From Gammaproteobacteria bacterium (lineage in GTDB: Bacteria > Pseudomonadota > Gammaproteobacteria > Pseudomonadales > Azotimanducaceae), in the NCBI GenBank assembly GCA_009840545.1, contig VXNM01000009.1, forward strand, positions 126,559-190,558: a DNA stretch of 64,000 bases. Reading direction: 5' to 3'. The position numbers and the translations under genes are program-made. Positions 10,238 to 21,871 of the stretch are shown in pieces. Under the pieces are notes generated by a model, which was not told the DNA's origin, did no database searches, and saw only the letters and a list, made by a program, of their open reading frames with translations. How positions within the stretch are numbered: the stretch's first letter is position 1; each line of letters begins with the position of its first letter.

Positions 10238-11158
10238 TTAAGGTTCACGGCGTAGCAAAGCAGGTACGACAATTTCAACTCGCGATTGAGGAACGCCACC
10301 CTCTTTTGGTGCCAAAGGTCCAGCGCCAAACGGAATTACTTCAATGTCGGCTTCGTCGTTCAATGTCTGTGCAGCGGATTCAGCACAGGATTGTGATTGT
10401 TCAAGCAATAGGTCTGAAGATCGAGAGCCGTAGACGTGGCACACAACATAGATGCTCCCGCTGAATGCTAACAACTCGTTAGCGAGCACCTTAAGCTGTT
10501 TCAATGCATCATCGCTTAACTTTCCTTGTCTGTCCGGAACGACTCCTTCAACTATTACTTGCCCATGTCGGGCTAGTGTTCCCGAAAAATCTAGATTCGT
10601 TCCTAGATCTACTTCCCCATCTACAGTCACCTGAACGACATGTGCGTACACCCTGCGATTTCCCCGTTCCACGACGTATATCGAGAAAAGATCAGTCGAC
10701 TGTTCGGTTTTTAGTGCAGCAGCCAGGTAGTGCTGTTTTGAATCGAAGGCTGAAAGCACTCGAAGCTTGAAAATTGAGCCTCCCCAAATAGCCGCTCGTC
10801 CACAATCGCGCGCTTCGCACTCGAAGACAATCTCTCCACCAGCGGACATTAGTGCTTCTCGATACCAGTCCATAGCGTCCTCTCGACTCGTGCTGTTTGA
10901 CATTTCATATGTCTCAGATCGGACCCTCCCGTCTACTCGAATTACACGTTCGAAATTTATCTCGCGTCTAATCCTCTCGACTGGTCCAGCGATGAAGTCA
11001 TAGGGTGCTACATCTTCAGATGTATAAGAATCCACGCTCGTAGACCTAGGAAGTGCATCGAGTAGCAGCACTTCTGCATGAGACATCTCTGTCATGAAGA
11101 GCACGCCCAGTCCGCCGAACAGCAGAATTGAAGTCGCTTTACGTGGAAGGAGGATCAC
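10238..11158 (-). CDS. DUF4892-like exported protein
   Basis: A 306-residue protein with an N-terminal signal sequence (hydrophobic ATSILLFGGLGVLFM, then MSHAEV). The body resembles the DUF4892 family of gammaproteobacteria: an N-terminal region with CEARDCGRAAIWGG and a C-terminal half ending near SRVEIVVP that has the flavour of an OmpA-like peptidoglycan-binding fold. The start is a GTG at 11158 that overlaps the gpsA stop by 4 nt (GTGA), which indicates translational coupling. The function of the family is not known to me; a periplasmic or envelope role is inferred from the leader. The family call rests on remembered resemblance, so it is moderate. Confidence 0.72.
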   Translation of the reverse strand: MILLPRKATSILLFGGLGVLFMTEMSHAEVLLLDALPRSTSVDSYTSEDVAPYDFIAGPVERIRREINFERVIRVDGRVRSETYEMSNSTSREDAMDWYREALMSAGGEIVFECEARDCGRAAIWGGSIFKLRVLSAFDSKQHYLAAALKTEQSTDLFSIYVVERGNRRVYAHVVQVTVDGEVDLGTNLDFSGTLARHGQVIVEGVVPDRQGKLSDDALKQLKVLANELLAFSGSIYVVCHVYGSRSSDLLLEQSQSCAESAAQTLNDEADIEVIPFGAGPLAPKEGGVPQSRVEIVVPALLRREP

Positions 11159-12180
11159 AAGAGAGGTGAAGCCGCAAAGTCAGCTGCGAAGTCCACATCG
11201 TCCTTTTGCTCGGTAGTCATTAGATCGACGATTGCTGTCTGAAGGTCTTCACCACACACCAACACTCGATACAGGGCGTCCACAAGAGGCATGTAGAGTG
11301 ACATTTTTTCCTTTCGCTTATAGACCGCCTTGAGCGTGTTCACGCCTTCGGCAAGTTTGCCAAGTCGTGTCATTGCTTGATCCAACGACAATCCGGAAGC
11401 AACATGGACCCCCAGTTGGTAATTGCGAGAATGTGGTGACGTACATGTTGCAACTAGATCTCCAACGCCTGCCAAACCCAAGAAGGTGTAGGGATTAGCT
11501 TTCATTGCTTCCGCAAATCTGCTCATTTCAACCAAGCTTCTTGTTATTACGAGCGAAATTGCGTTTTGACCCACCCCTAAAGTCGTCGCTAAACCACAAA
11601 TGATCGCATAAATGTTCTTAAGAGCTCCACCGAGCTCAACTCCGTATACATCGTCACTTGAATAGACTCGAAACGTTGAAGAACTAAGTTTTTTCTGGAC
11701 TAGTTGTCGGAGCTCTGAATCGCCGCTAGCGATAACCGTACCGGCAAACTTGCCCTCTGCGATTTCCTCTGCCAGGTTAGGACCACTTAGAACTCCAACC
11801 GATCCTGGAGGAAGCTCTTCTGCCAGAATCTCGCTCATGAGTTTGAACGAATCAGGTTCGACTCCTTTAGTTGCGCTCACGGAATAGGCTCCCGGGCGCA
11901 CGCACGAACCTATCTCTCTAGCGACTTCTCTGAACGACTGGCTCGGAACTGTCACGAATACCAGCTTGCATGCGTTTAAAGCGTCCGACAGGTCCGAGGT
12001 TGGCACGATGTTGGAATGCAAGGCATGTCCGGGCAGGTAACGACGATTCTCGTTGTACTTGCGAATGTCCTTGAGTTGCTGTTCGTCGCGCATCCACAAG
12101 TGCGTACGTGATCCGTTTCCAGCAACAATATTGGCAATTACTGTGCCGAAATTTCCCGCACCTACAACCGCAACGGACAT
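11155..12180 (-). CDS. gpsA: Glycerol-3-phosphate dehydrogenase [NAD(P)+]
   Basis: Reduces dihydroxyacetone phosphate to sn-glycerol-3-phosphate for phospholipid synthesis. The N-terminal Rossmann motif is VAVVGAGNFGTVIANIVAGN. SATKGVEP, GPNLAEEIAEG and the helical C-terminal part containing VELGGALKNIYAIICG with the catalytic Lys are all family-typical, and 341 residues is normal. It starts 10 bp after the htpG stop and its stop overlaps the next start by 4 nt, so it sits in the middle of an operon with htpG, the DUF4892-like gene and aroC. Confidence 0.97.
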   Translation of the reverse strand: MSVAVVGAGNFGTVIANIVAGNGSRTHLWMRDEQQLKDIRKYNENRRYLPGHALHSNIVPTSDLSDALNACKLVFVTVPSQSFREVAREIGSCVRPGAYSVSATKGVEPDSFKLMSEILAEELPPGSVGVLSGPNLAEEIAEGKFAGTVIASGDSELRQLVQKKLSSSTFRVYSSDDVYGVELGGALKNIYAIICGLATTLGVGQNAISLVITRSLVEMSRFAEAMKANPYTFLGLAGVGDLVATCTSPHSRNYQLGVHVASGLSLDQAMTRLGKLAEGVNTLKAVYKRKEKMSLYMPLVDALYRVLVCGEDLQTAIVDLMTTEQKDDVDFAADFAASPLL

Positions 12181-12190
12181 AGTCCGATTC

Positions 12191-14074
12191 CTATGCCAAC
12201 AGTTCCGAAAGAAGGCGATTGACTCTCTTCACATGCGCCCCTGCATCTATGGGGTAAGAGCCATCAGTAAACGCCGCTTGTTCATACAGCAACTGGGCCA
12301 GATCCTTGAACCTCGCTTCATCTTTCTCCTCACCCATGTGTTTGACAAGAGTATGGTTCAAATTAACTTCCAACTGAGGTTTCGACGGAGGAATCGATCT
12401 TCCCGCACTTGCCATGATCCTTCGCATGTGCAATCCCATGTCGTGTTCTGCGAGTACTAGGCACGCAGGAGAATCAACGAGTCGTTTGGACTTGGAGACA
12501 CTGTCTACTTGGTCCTCAAGCGCTGCCTTGATTCTCTCGAGTAAAGGATCATCTACTTCAGTTTCTTCGTTTTCTTCGTCTTTCTCTCTTTCCGAAGTTT
12601 CGGGCAAATCCAGATCGCTTCGCGTAATGTCCTGGAATTTCTTCCCATCAAACTCTGTCAGATGGGACATCATCCAAGCATCAATGGGATCGCCAAAGAT
12701 CAGAACTTCGATGCCCTGTCCCAGGAACACCTCTAGGTGCGGACTGTTACGTGCAGCTCTTTCGTTATCGCCCACTACATAATATATTTGCGCTTGATCA
12801 GACGGCGAACGCTCAACGTATTGTTTAAGAGAAGTGCGTTGCTTCGCACTTCCAATTTCAGGATCAGGCTCATCTTGTGTCGTCGTGAACCGCAACAGAC
12901 GCAGTACTACATCTCGATTCGGATTGTCGAAGACAGTACCTTCCTTCAAGACTGATCCAAATTCGTCCCAGAAATTCTCGTAGGCTTCTGTATCGTCTGC
13001 GGCAAGTTTCTCCAAACGATCTAAGACTCTTCGTTCTAGCGCTGATCGGATCGTCTTGACAGCTTCGCTGTCCTGCAACATTTCACGAGAAACATTCAGC
13101 GGTAGATCACTTGAATCGACAACACCCTTGACCCATCGCAAGTAGAGCGGAAGGAATGTCTCCGCTTCGTCCATGATGAAGACTCGCTGTATGTAGAGCT
13201 TCAATCCACGCGGCGAATCGGGATTGAATAGGTCAAATGGAGCACGTTTGGGAATGTAGAGAAGACTGGTGTAGTCCAGTCGACCTTCCACACGGTTGTG
13301 ACTCCATGCAACGGGATCTTCCCAGTCATGAGATATGTACTTGTAAAACTCCTTGTATTCGTCGTCCTTAATCTCAGATCTGGAACGAGTCCACATTGCC
13401 TTGGCGGAATTAATCGTCTCCCGCCCATCCTCTTTCTCTTCGGAGTCAGCTTTGGGCATGTCGACGGGAACAGCAATGTGATCACTGTACTTTCGAACGA
13501 CAGACTCCAACGAAGACCTTTCGCAATACTCTTGTGCGTCTTGCTTGAGTTTCAAAGTGACCCGCGTCCCACGTTCGGTCTCTACATCAGATACCGAGTA
13601 TTCATCCTCGCCCGAAGAGACCCAACGGGTTCCTTCGTCCGTACCCGCCTTTCGGGTTAGAACGACTACTTCGTCCGCAACCATGAACGAACTGTAGAAA
13701 CCCACTCCGAACTGGCCAATCAATGATGCGTCTTGTTTCTGGTCTCCCGAGAGTTTTTTGAAGAACTCCTCTGTGCCCGACTTCGCGATCGTTCCCAGGT
13801 TTTGAATAACTTCCTCGCGAGTCATACCAATTCCGTTGTCTGTGACAGTCAAAGTCTTGGCATCTTCGTCAAAATCAATGGAAATCTTCAACTCAGGCTC
13901 GCCATCAATCAGGTCGGGTTTTTTGAGCGTTTCGAATCGTAGTTTGTCGATCGCATCCGAGGAGTTTGAGATGAGCTCCCGAAGAAATACCTCTCTGTTC
14001 GAGTACAGAGAGTTGATCATGAGATGGAGAAGTTTCTTGGCTTCTGTTTGAAATCCGCGAGTTTCGGTTGTCAT
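12191..14074 (-). CDS. htpG: Molecular chaperone HtpG (bacterial Hsp90)
   Basis: ATP-dependent cytoplasmic chaperone. The N-terminal GHKL ATPase shows the N-box ELISNSSDAIDKLR, DNGIGM and the lid glycine motif GQFGVGFYSSF. The middle domain carries the conserved YIQRVFIMDEAE and SREMLQ segments, and the C-terminal dimerisation domain is complete. I chose the ATG at 14074 (MTTETRGFQTEAKKLLHLM), which matches the family N-terminus; a GTG at 14095 would add seven residues (MSIIPLA). First gene of the gpsA/DUF4892-like/aroC series. This is a true HtpG and is unrelated in context to the Hsp90-like ATPase at 32249. Confidence 0.98.
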   Translation of the reverse strand: MTTETRGFQTEAKKLLHLMINSLYSNREVFLRELISNSSDAIDKLRFETLKKPDLIDGEPELKISIDFDEDAKTLTVTDNGIGMTREEVIQNLGTIAKSGTEEFFKKLSGDQKQDASLIGQFGVGFYSSFMVADEVVVLTRKAGTDEGTRWVSSGEDEYSVSDVETERGTRVTLKLKQDAQEYCERSSLESVVRKYSDHIAVPVDMPKADSEEKEDGRETINSAKAMWTRSRSEIKDDEYKEFYKYISHDWEDPVAWSHNRVEGRLDYTSLLYIPKRAPFDLFNPDSPRGLKLYIQRVFIMDEAETFLPLYLRWVKGVVDSSDLPLNVSREMLQDSEAVKTIRSALERRVLDRLEKLAADDTEAYENFWDEFGSVLKEGTVFDNPNRDVVLRLLRFTTTQDEPDPEIGSAKQRTSLKQYVERSPSDQAQIYYVVGDNERAARNSPHLEVFLGQGIEVLIFGDPIDAWMMSHLTEFDGKKFQDITRSDLDLPETSEREKDEENEETEVDDPLLERIKAALEDQVDSVSKSKRLVDSPACLVLAEHDMGLHMRRIMASAGRSIPPSKPQLEVNLNHTLVKHMGEEKDEARFKDLAQLLYEQAAFTDGSYPIDAGAHVKRVNRLLSELLA

Positions 14075-14191
14075 AGCTAACGGGATGATTGACACAATTC
14101 GCTAGTAATAGCGATTCCACCACCATCTTTCAAGTTTGAATTGTTGTGTTCGGTGCGCCTATTTTTTCGAGATGGGGTATTGGCTGCTTAA

Positions 14192-15061
14192 CTACGAAAG
14201 GCACTCTGTTATTGCGTCGCCGATGCCGGCCAAGTTGCGGACTGTCGCTGCGCCAGCACGATCAAGTGCTTCATACTTTTCCGCCGCAGTACCCTTACCT
14301 CCCGCGATGATGGCTCCTGCATGTCCCATACGTTTTCCCTTCGGGGCGGTTGCACCCGCGACATAGGCAACTATGGGCTTAGCCACCGATCCACGGATGT
14401 ACTCTGCAGTTTCCTCTTCCGCTGTACCACCGATTTCTCCCACCATCACAATCGCATCAGTTTCTTCGTCTTCTTCAAACAGGCGAATGACGTCGATGAA
14501 GTTGGTTCCCGGAATGGGATCTCCTCCTATACCTACGCAAGTTGACTGGCCAAGCCCCTTGTCCGTAACCTGCTTGACTGCTTCATAGGTCAGAGTCCCA
14601 GAACGGGAGACAATGCCTATGCGACCGGGTTCATGAATGTCTCCTGGCATGATTCCGATCTTGCACTGCCCCGGGGTGATTACGCCAGGGCAGTTGGGGC
14701 CTATTAACCGAGAGCCTGCATTGTCAACAATGGCTTTGGCTTTGAGCATGTCAAGGGTTGGCACACCTTCCGTAATACAGACGATGAGCTCAATTCCCGC
14801 TTCGCACGCTTCCAGTATTGAGTCCAAGCAAAACCGCGCTGGAACATAGATGACCGATATCGTAGCACTGGTGCTTGCAACTGCTTCACGGACCGTGTCA
14901 AATACTGGTACTCCCAGATGCGTTGTCCCTCCTTTGCCTGGAGTTACTCCGCCAACCAACTGGGTTCCGTACTCGAGTGCCTGCCGAGAGTGCATTGTGC
15001 CTTGAGATCCAGTTATCCCTTGACAGATGACACGCGTATTTTGATCGACCAGAATGCTCAC
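14192..15061 (-). CDS. sucD: Succinyl-CoA synthetase, alpha subunit
   Basis: Forms the TCA-cycle enzyme that converts succinyl-CoA to succinate with substrate-level phosphorylation. The 289-residue length is standard. CoA-binding region near the N-terminus ([26 protein letters not shown]), then [11 protein letters not shown] and SRSGTLTYE, and the phosphohistidine loop [14 protein letters not shown] near the C-terminus. The GTG start at 15061 overlaps the sucC stop by 4 nt (GTGA). Last gene of the sdhCDAB-sucAB-lpd-sucCD run. Confidence 0.98.
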   Translation of the reverse strand: MSILVDQNTRVICQGITGSQGTMHSRQALEYGTQLVGGVTPGKGGTTHLGVPVFDTVREAVASTSATISVIYVPARFCLDSILEACEAGIELIVCITEGVPTLDMLKAKAIVDNAGSRLIGPNCPGVITPGQCKIGIMPGDIHEPGRIGIVSRSGTLTYEAVKQVTDKGLGQSTCVGIGGDPIPGTNFIDVIRLFEEDEETDAIVMVGEIGGTAEEETAEYIRGSVAKPIVAYVAGATAPKGKRMGHAGAIIAGGKGTAAEKYEALDRAGAATVRNLAGIGDAITECLS

Positions 15062-16227
15062 GAGACTGATCCGGCAGCATCTACAGCTTTCTGCGTGGCA
15101 TCTTGCAAAGTCGTTGAAGCAATGATATCCAGCCCACTGGACTCCAAGAATGCACGTCCCTCTGCCGCACTATTGCCATCGAAACGAACTACAACCGGAA
15201 CGCTTACGCCGACTTCTTTGTAGGCCTCCACAATTCCTTCGGCAATAACAACGCAGGAGACGATTCCGCCGAAGATGTTGATCAGTACGGCCTTGACATC
15301 GGAGTCGTCCAGTATGATTTTGAATGCTTCCGCAACGGATTGCTTGTTTACTGCTCCACCCACATCAAGAAAATTGGCAGGATTTCCACCGTAGTACTTC
15401 ACAAGGTCCATGGTTCCCATTGCCAATCCTGCGCCGTTGACCATACAACCTATGTTGCCGTCCAAGGCAACGTAACTTAAACCAAATTCTGATGCTTGAG
15501 CCTCGCGTTCGTCTTCCTGTTTGGGGTCGCGCAAGTCCGCTAAACGAGACTGACGGAATAGAGCATTACCGTCGATATTGATCTTCGCATCGAGACAATG
15601 TACCGAACCGTCGGACGTCACGACAAGAGGATTGACTTCGACCAAGGAACAGTCCAGTTCGTGAAACAATCGGCAAAGTCCTAGAAATACCTCTGTAAAC
15701 TGACGAACTTGGCCATCACGCAGACCCAATCCGAACGCTAATTCACGACCTTGATAGGGTTGTGCGCCTACAAACGGATCAATTTCAGCCTTAAGAATTC
15801 TCTCCGGATTCTCTTCAGCGACCTTCTCGATTTCCACTCCGCCCTCTGTCGATGCCATCACCACCACCCGTCGAGAGGAGCGATCTATGACAAGTCCCAA
15901 ATAGAACTCACGATCGATGTCGGCAAGCTCTTCGATGTAAATGTGGTTTATGGGTTGTCCGAGCTGATCGGTTTGGTGCGTGACCAGTCGTTGGCCCAAC
16001 CAGGATGAAGCGAATTCTTGTAAGCCATCAGGTCCCTCAACCAATTTGACGCCGCCCGCCTTACCTCGTCCTCCTGCGTGGACTTGAACCTTGCACGCCC
16101 AGCGATTCCCACCCAGCTGTTCAGCCGCGTCGACGGCCTCTTCTACTGTGGTTGCAACAACCCCTTTTGAAACGGGAAGACCGTACTCCCTGAATAACTC
16201 TTTTGCCTGGAACTCATGGAGGTTCAC
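15058..16227 (-). CDS. sucC: Succinyl-CoA synthetase, beta subunit
   Basis: ATP-grasp nucleotide-binding subunit of succinyl-CoA synthetase, 389 residues. It begins [19 protein letters not shown] at a GTG (16227). [22 protein letters not shown] and [18 protein letters not shown] are family signatures, as is the C-terminal [16 protein letters not shown]. It follows lpd by 77 bp and is translationally coupled to sucD. The spacing allows a weak internal promoter, but none is obvious. Confidence 0.98.
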   Translation of the reverse strand: MNLHEFQAKELFREYGLPVSKGVVATTVEEAVDAAEQLGGNRWACKVQVHAGGRGKAGGVKLVEGPDGLQEFASSWLGQRLVTHQTDQLGQPINHIYIEELADIDREFYLGLVIDRSSRRVVVMASTEGGVEIEKVAEENPERILKAEIDPFVGAQPYQGRELAFGLGLRDGQVRQFTEVFLGLCRLFHELDCSLVEVNPLVVTSDGSVHCLDAKINIDGNALFRQSRLADLRDPKQEDEREAQASEFGLSYVALDGNIGCMVNGAGLAMGTMDLVKYYGGNPANFLDVGGAVNKQSVAEAFKIILDDSDVKAVLINIFGGIVSCVVIAEGIVEAYKEVGVSVPVVVRFDGNSAAEGRAFLESSGLDIIASTTLQDATQKAVDAAGSVS

Positions 16228-16304
16228 TTAACTACCAACTCCATGCAAGGCTGCTATACGTACTGAACGTGGGTTTCACAACTAAACTACGCTGACAGTG
16301 AAGC

Positions 16305-17741
16305 TCAGGATTTTCTCCTTCGAGCCACAGCATGTATTGCGCTTCCTGACACTCCCAAGGCTGCTTCGTGTACAGCTTCTGACAACGATGGGTGCGCAAA
16401 CATTGTCAGAGCCAAATCCTCGGCTGTTGCGCCAAACTCCATTGCAATCACGCCTTGAGCGACGAGTTCTGAAGCCTGTGCGCCGAGAATGTGCATGCCC
16501 AAAATCCTATCCGTCTCCGTATCCGAAACAATCTTGACAAATCCATCGCTCTCGTCTGCCGCAATTGCACGCCCATTTGCACCAAAAGAGAACATGCCCG
16601 AAGTGACGTCCTCTCCGTTTGCTTTGAGTTCCTCTTCCGAGAGACCAACCCAGGCAACCTCCGGTAGCGTATAGATCACCGAAGGCACTGTGTCGTAATT
16701 GACCACAGGCTTTTGACCAGCAATACGCTCAGCGACCATGACACCTTCTTCCATTCCTTTGTGGGCCAACATCGGACCCCGAACCACATCGCCTACTGCG
16801 TAGACATCCGGCGCATCGGTATGGCACAAGTCATTGACGAAAAGAAAGCCCCTCTCATCCAGATTGACCCGACTGTCGTCGGCGAGCAATCCCTCGGTAT
16901 AAGGTCTTCGGCCGACTGCCACAATCAATCGATCGCATTCGAGAACCTGATCTTCGTTGTTGAGTTGGTAAGACACCTTCACAGTACCGTCGGTCACCTC
17001 GGAATTTGTGACTCGCGCACCTAGTCGAATGTCTAGACCCTGTTTCTTGAAGATCCGCAGAGCATCCCGCGCAATTCTGCGATCAGTTGCGGGAAGAAAG
17101 TCGTCCAGGGCTTCCAAGATCACGACTTCAGACCCAAGACGACCCCAAACGCTTCCTAATTCGAGCCCAACGATTCCAGCGCCTATCACTCCAAGCCTCT
17201 CCGGAACCGTATTGAACTCCAACGCTCCTGTAGAGTCGACTATGTACTCATAGTCCAAAAGCGCGGCTGGAATTTCAATCGGAGTTGATCCCGGGGCGAG
17301 AATCACATGCTTTGCTTGAATTTCGTCCACGCTGTCGTCGGCCATTGTCACGCTGACCTTGCGTCCGTCCAAGAGTTTTCCAACGCCATGAACAAAATCC
17401 ACGCCATTTCCGTCGAACAGTAGTCCAATTCCTTTCGTCAACTGCTCAACGACCGAATCCTTGTATTCCAGCATCTTCGAAATGTCGATGGCAGAGTTCT
17501 TTGCGCTAATGCCCATCGTTTCCAACTTGGACATCTGATCGTACCGGTGAGAGACGTCAAGTAGCGCTTTGGATGGAATGCAGCCCCAGTTGAGACAAGT
17601 ACCTCCCAAGGTGGGCTTTCCCGAGGAATTCTTGGACTTGTCAACGCAGGTGACTGAAAAACCGAGTTGGGCGCAACGAATTGCCGATGCGTAACCTGCG
17701 GGACCTCCACCGATTACTACTACATCTGAGGTCTGACTCAT
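16305..17741 (-). CDS. lpd: Dihydrolipoyl dehydrogenase (E3)
   Basis: Flavoprotein disulfide reductase that reoxidises the lipoyl arms of E2 with NAD+. FAD-binding VVIGGGPAGYASAIRCAQLG, redox disulfide GGTCLNWGCIPSKALL, NAD-binding VIGAGIVGLELGSVWGRLG, and the C-terminal His-Glu pair in HPSLSEAVHEAAL are all present. 478 residues is normal. It lies between sucB (13 bp upstream) and sucC, so it is most likely the dedicated E3 of the 2-oxoglutarate dehydrogenase complex, corresponding to lpdG of pseudomonads, though it may also serve other complexes. Confidence 0.98.
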   Translation of the reverse strand: MSQTSDVVVIGGGPAGYASAIRCAQLGFSVTCVDKSKNSSGKPTLGGTCLNWGCIPSKALLDVSHRYDQMSKLETMGISAKNSAIDISKMLEYKDSVVEQLTKGIGLLFDGNGVDFVHGVGKLLDGRKVSVTMADDSVDEIQAKHVILAPGSTPIEIPAALLDYEYIVDSTGALEFNTVPERLGVIGAGIVGLELGSVWGRLGSEVVILEALDDFLPATDRRIARDALRIFKKQGLDIRLGARVTNSEVTDGTVKVSYQLNNEDQVLECDRLIVAVGRRPYTEGLLADDSRVNLDERGFLFVNDLCHTDAPDVYAVGDVVRGPMLAHKGMEEGVMVAERIAGQKPVVNYDTVPSVIYTLPEVAWVGLSEEELKANGEDVTSGMFSFGANGRAIAADESDGFVKIVSDTETDRILGMHILGAQASELVAQGVIAMEFGATAEDLALTMFAHPSLSEAVHEAALGVSGSAIHAVARRRKS

Positions 17742-17754
17742 AACTTTCCTATTT

Positions 17755-18972
17755 CTAAAGCTCTAACAGTATTCGTGCGGGGTCTTCCAGCATGCCCTTT
17801 ATGGCGACTAGAAATCGTACGGCTTCCCGTCCGTCGATCAGTCGGTGATCGTAGGATAAGGCAAGATACATCATGGGACGGGCCACTATCTCGCCGTCCA
17901 CTACAACAGGTCTCTCTTCTATCTTGTGCATGCCCAAAATCGCCGTTTGCGGAGGATTCAATATGGGCGTTGAGAGCAATGAACCAAACACTCCACCATT
18001 TGAAATCGTAAACGTTCCACCTTGCATGTCCTCAATAGCAAGTTTTCCAGATCGAGCTTTCTCGCCGTACGCAGAAATCTGATCTTCTATCTGAGCCATA
18101 CCAAGTGCGTCTGCATCTCTGACGATGGGTACGACTAGCCCGCGATCCGTACTCACCGCCACTCCAATGTCGTAGAAACCGTGGTAGACGATTTCGGATC
18201 CATCAATCGAAGCGTTGACTAGTGGAAAGCGCTTGAGCGCTTCAACGGATGCTCGGACGAAGAAACTCATGAATCCAAGTCGAGTTCCATTGTGGGAAGC
18301 TTGGAATTCTTCCTGATATTGTCGTCGCATGCGCATGATTGGATCCATATCGACTTCGTTAAACGTAGTCAGCATGGCCGCATTGTGTTGCGCTTCTACC
18401 AATCTGTTTGCAATGGTTGCTCTTAGGCGCGTCATGGGCACGCGCCGCTCGACGCGCTCGCCGCTCTCAGTGGGCGATTCCTCGCGATCATCCTGTTCGA
18501 CAGTTTGTACAGGCCGATCAGCAGTTTCGCTACGGTTCCGAACGGCAACAGCGACATCGTCGCGAGTGATCATTCCCCCACGCCCGGTTCCGATAACCGA
18601 GGACAATCCAATGCCACTCTCTAAAGCCAATCTTCTTGCAGAGGGCGACGCGACAATTTCGCGCTCCTCGGAATCTTCTTCGCTTGGGGTCGCTTCTTGA
18701 AATTCCTGGGTTGATTCACTAACAGTTGGACGTATGCCTTCTTCGATTTCCGCGATGATCTCCTTACCCTCAACCGTAGTGCCCTCTTCCTTCAGAATCT
18801 TCACAAGAATTCCCGAAACGGGGCACGGAATCTCAAGGGTTGTCTTTTCGGTCTCCACATCGACCAGCAACGCATCGCGTTCAACATAGTCTCCGACGTT
18901 CTTGTACCACTTCGACAACTCACCCTCGGATATGGACTCGGGAAAGGCTGGAACTGAAATTTGGATTGTCAC
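17755..18972 (-). CDS. sucB: 2-oxoglutarate dehydrogenase E2 (dihydrolipoamide succinyltransferase)
   Basis: A 405-residue E2. Order of domains: a single lipoyl domain (about 1-80, lipoyl Lys in [12 protein letters not shown]), an acidic linker, a peripheral E3/E1-binding domain (about 107-145, [16 protein letters not shown]), a second linker, and the catalytic acyltransferase core (about 175-405) with the active-site motif [16 protein letters not shown]. The motif ETEK replaces the more common ETDK around the lipoylated lysine, a conservative change. It starts 1 bp after the sucA stop. Confidence 0.98.
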   Translation of the reverse strand: MTIQISVPAFPESISEGELSKWYKNVGDYVERDALLVDVETEKTTLEIPCPVSGILVKILKEEGTTVEGKEIIAEIEEGIRPTVSESTQEFQEATPSEEDSEEREIVASPSARRLALESGIGLSSVIGTGRGGMITRDDVAVAVRNRSETADRPVQTVEQDDREESPTESGERVERRVPMTRLRATIANRLVEAQHNAAMLTTFNEVDMDPIMRMRRQYQEEFQASHNGTRLGFMSFFVRASVEALKRFPLVNASIDGSEIVYHGFYDIGVAVSTDRGLVVPIVRDADALGMAQIEDQISAYGEKARSGKLAIEDMQGGTFTISNGGVFGSLLSTPILNPPQTAILGMHKIEERPVVVDGEIVARPMMYLALSYDHRLIDGREAVRFLVAIKGMLEDPARILLEL

Positions 18973-18973
18973 T

Positions 18974-21820
18974 TCAATCTTCCGTAATACCGTATAGAGC
19001 TTCTTCTACGATCTCGGTTTGTTGCCGAACATGTCTCGATGCCAGACCAACTGCAGGCGCCGCATAGGGCTTTCGACCAGCGTAGATCAATTCAAGGTGC
19101 GGTCGTTGTTCGTCGCGAACTCGGACCAGGTGATGCCGACTGGAGTACCAAGCCCCTTGATTCTGGGGTTCCTCTTGACACCAAACCATTTGCTGCAGAT
19201 TCTCGTAGCGTTGAATCACTCTTGCCAGTTCATCCCGTGGGAATGGATACAGCTGTTCCATTCTGACAATTGCTACATCCTGAGCGTTGTCGTTCCTTCG
19301 ACGTTCAAGCAAGTCGTAGTACACCTTTCCAGCACACAGCACTAGCCGCTCTATTCGACTGGAATCTAAGTCGTCGATTTCGCCAATCACATTTTGAAAT
19401 CGACCGTCTGCTAACTCGTCCAGTGAGGAAACCGCAACTTTGTGTCGAAGCAGACTTTTTGGGGTCAAGGCGATCAGTGGACGTCGCATGGGACGAATCA
19501 TTTGTCTCCGCAACATATGAAACATTTGTGCAGGAGTCGAAGGAACGCAAACTTGCATGTTGTGCTGAGCACAGAGCTGCAAGTAACGCTCTAGCCGCGC
19601 AGAAGAGTGCTCAGGACCCGCACCTTCGAATCCGTGAGGCAGAAGCATAACAAGTCCGCATGCGCGACCCCACTTGGCTTCGCCACTAGAAACGAACTGG
19701 TCGATGACAACCTGTGCACCGTTGGCAAAATCTCCAAACTGCGCCTCCCAAATCACCAGTGTTTTGGGAGAGGTCGTCGCATATCCATACTCAAACGCCA
19801 AGACTCCTTCCTCGGAGAGAAGGGAATCATAGATATCAAATCTACGTTCCTCAAACGCAAGTTGCAATGGAATGACTTGCTCTCCTGTCTTTTGGCAGTA
19901 GATACACGCATGGCGATGAGAAAACGTCCCAACTCCCACATCCTGTCCAGTAATTCGAACATCGAATCCTTCATCCAATAGAGATGCATATGCAGCCATC
20001 TCTGCGAATCCCCAATTGGCCGCCTGACCTCCAGCCGCCATGCGCCGACGATCGACGTATATTCCTTCCACCTGCTTGTGCAATCTGATTCCCACCGGAA
20101 CTGAATTTGCTCGATGCATGACTTCCTGTAGTCTAGCGATGGGGATCTTTGTGTCGCCGGGAGCATCCCAGTCATGACCCAAGTATGGTTTCCAGTCCAC
20201 AAACATAGACTGGTCGGGTTCCGTTACAACCGAGAGGCCCACTGTCTCCCCTCTGTCGAGTCGATCCCGAAAACTAGACACCCACTGGTCGGATTCTTGC
20301 TTGGATACAACACCTTCCTGTGCTAATCGCTCCGCATAGATTGTCCTTGTGGTTGGATGCTGGCGGATCTGCTGATACATCAGCGGCTGGGTCTTCATGG
20401 GATCTTCTGCTTCGTTGTGACCACGCCGCCGATAACACACGAGATCAATGACGAAATCCTTGCCAAAGCCGACACGATAATCCATCGCAAGCTGCGCGAT
20501 AGCGACTACTGCTTCGGGATCATCCGCATTGACATGAAAGATTGGTGCCCGCATGATTTTTGCGACTTCGCTACAGTATTCGGTAGATCGTGCGTCTTCT
20601 CTTAGACTCGTAGTGAAACCAATTTGGTTATTAATGATGATGTGGATCGTCCCACCTGTATAGAAGCCTCGGGTCTGCGACATTTGAAAGGTTTCCATCA
20701 CCACGCCTTGTCCCGCAATTGCCGCATCACCGTGAATCAAGATTGGCGTGACTTCCACTCCCGCTCTGTCCTTGCGACGATCCTGTCGTGCCCGCACAGA
20801 TCCTTCCACTACTGGTCCGACAATTTCGAGGTGCGAGGGGTTGAACGCCAGTGCCAGGTGAATTTGCTTGCCCACGCTGTCTAAGTTTGACGAGAATCCC
20901 ATGTGATACTTCACGTCTCCTGTCGCGGACACCTCGGGAGCCGTTCCTTCGAATTCTTCGAAGATATCTTCAGTCTCCTTGCCCAGAATGTTCACAAGTA
21001 CGTTCAAACGACCTCTATGGGCCATTCCGATTACCATTTCTCGTACTTGCCACATGCCCGCACGTTGAGTTATCTCGTGCAGCAGCGGAATCAGGCTTTC
21101 TGCTCCCTCCAAGCCGAAACGTTTTGTTCCGGGATACCGGGTGTGGAGATACCTCTCCAACCCTTCCGCAGCGGTGAGACGTTCGAGAATCCGTCGTTTG
21201 TGATCCCTTTCAAATTTCATGTGCGAGTGAACAGACTCCAAGCGACTGCGTATCCATCTACGCTCCTGCGCAGTCGTCACATAAACATACTCTGCACCAA
21301 TTGAACTGCAGTAGGTTTCTTCCAGCGCGGAAATAATTTCGTGCAGGGGTCGCCCGTCGTCCTCGAACAAATCTGACGATCCTGTCCGGAACACAGTATT
21401 GAGATCGGCTGGGCTCAAATTGTGAAAGTCCAATTGAAGATCGGGGGCCTGATCTAGTTTCCATTTGCCGAGGGGATCGACCTTTGCCTTTCGATGTCCA
21501 CGGGCACGGTAGGCATCGATCAATTCCATCACTTGAATCTGCTTACGTTCATGTTCGGACATGATGTCCGTACTGACACGTTCAGGTTGCGCCTTGAGTC
21601 GATTCCTGCCGAGTCGCTCAAAGTGATTTATGATCGAACTATGGGGAATCTCGATCGTCTTGGCATCCGAGTACGGAAGGGTGCTGAAGTATTCACGCCA
21701 CTCCTCTGGTACCGCGTTCGCGTCTGCCAAGAACTTCTCGTACATCATTTCGAGATACACAGCGCTACTTCCATCCAGGTGCGAACTGGATTCCATTCGC
21801 TGTAGGAAAGACTCAGCCAT
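18974..21820 (-). CDS. sucA: 2-oxoglutarate dehydrogenase E1
   Basis: Thiamine-diphosphate enzyme that decarboxylates 2-oxoglutarate and succinylates E2. Family segments include [34 protein letters not shown], the ThDP-binding region [19 protein letters not shown], and [12 protein letters not shown] in the second half. I took the ATG at 21820 (MAESFLQRM), which has GGAG about 11 nt upstream; a TTG two codons earlier (21826) is possible. 948 residues from this start, normal length. It follows sdhB by about 50 bp in the TCA operon. Confidence 0.98.
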   Translation of the reverse strand: MAESFLQRMESSSHLDGSSAVYLEMMYEKFLADANAVPEEWREYFSTLPYSDAKTIEIPHSSIINHFERLGRNRLKAQPERVSTDIMSEHERKQIQVMELIDAYRARGHRKAKVDPLGKWKLDQAPDLQLDFHNLSPADLNTVFRTGSSDLFEDDGRPLHEIISALEETYCSSIGAEYVYVTTAQERRWIRSRLESVHSHMKFERDHKRRILERLTAAEGLERYLHTRYPGTKRFGLEGAESLIPLLHEITQRAGMWQVREMVIGMAHRGRLNVLVNILGKETEDIFEEFEGTAPEVSATGDVKYHMGFSSNLDSVGKQIHLALAFNPSHLEIVGPVVEGSVRARQDRRKDRAGVEVTPILIHGDAAIAGQGVVMETFQMSQTRGFYTGGTIHIIINNQIGFTTSLREDARSTEYCSEVAKIMRAPIFHVNADDPEAVVAIAQLAMDYRVGFGKDFVIDLVCYRRRGHNEAEDPMKTQPLMYQQIRQHPTTRTIYAERLAQEGVVSKQESDQWVSSFRDRLDRGETVGLSVVTEPDQSMFVDWKPYLGHDWDAPGDTKIPIARLQEVMHRANSVPVGIRLHKQVEGIYVDRRRMAAGGQAANWGFAEMAAYASLLDEGFDVRITGQDVGVGTFSHRHACIYCQKTGEQVIPLQLAFEERRFDIYDSLLSEEGVLAFEYGYATTSPKTLVIWEAQFGDFANGAQVVIDQFVSSGEAKWGRACGLVMLLPHGFEGAGPEHSSARLERYLQLCAQHNMQVCVPSTPAQMFHMLRRQMIRPMRRPLIALTPKSLLRHKVAVSSLDELADGRFQNVIGEIDDLDSSRIERLVLCAGKVYYDLLERRRNDNAQDVAIVRMEQLYPFPRDELARVIQRYENLQQMVWCQEEPQNQGAWYSSRHHLVRVRDEQRPHLELIYAGRKPYAAPAVGLASRHVRQQTEIVEEALYGITED

Positions 21821-21871
21821 GAACAACTACTCCGTCTAGTTTCGCTCGAGACATCAGTGAAAGTCGAACAT

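Noticed and set aside
12191-14074. Linking htpG with the Hsp90-like ATPase at 32249 as one system
   Set aside because: htpG is a standard chaperone gene in an operon with gpsA and aroC; the other protein lacks chaperone domains and is 18 kb away.
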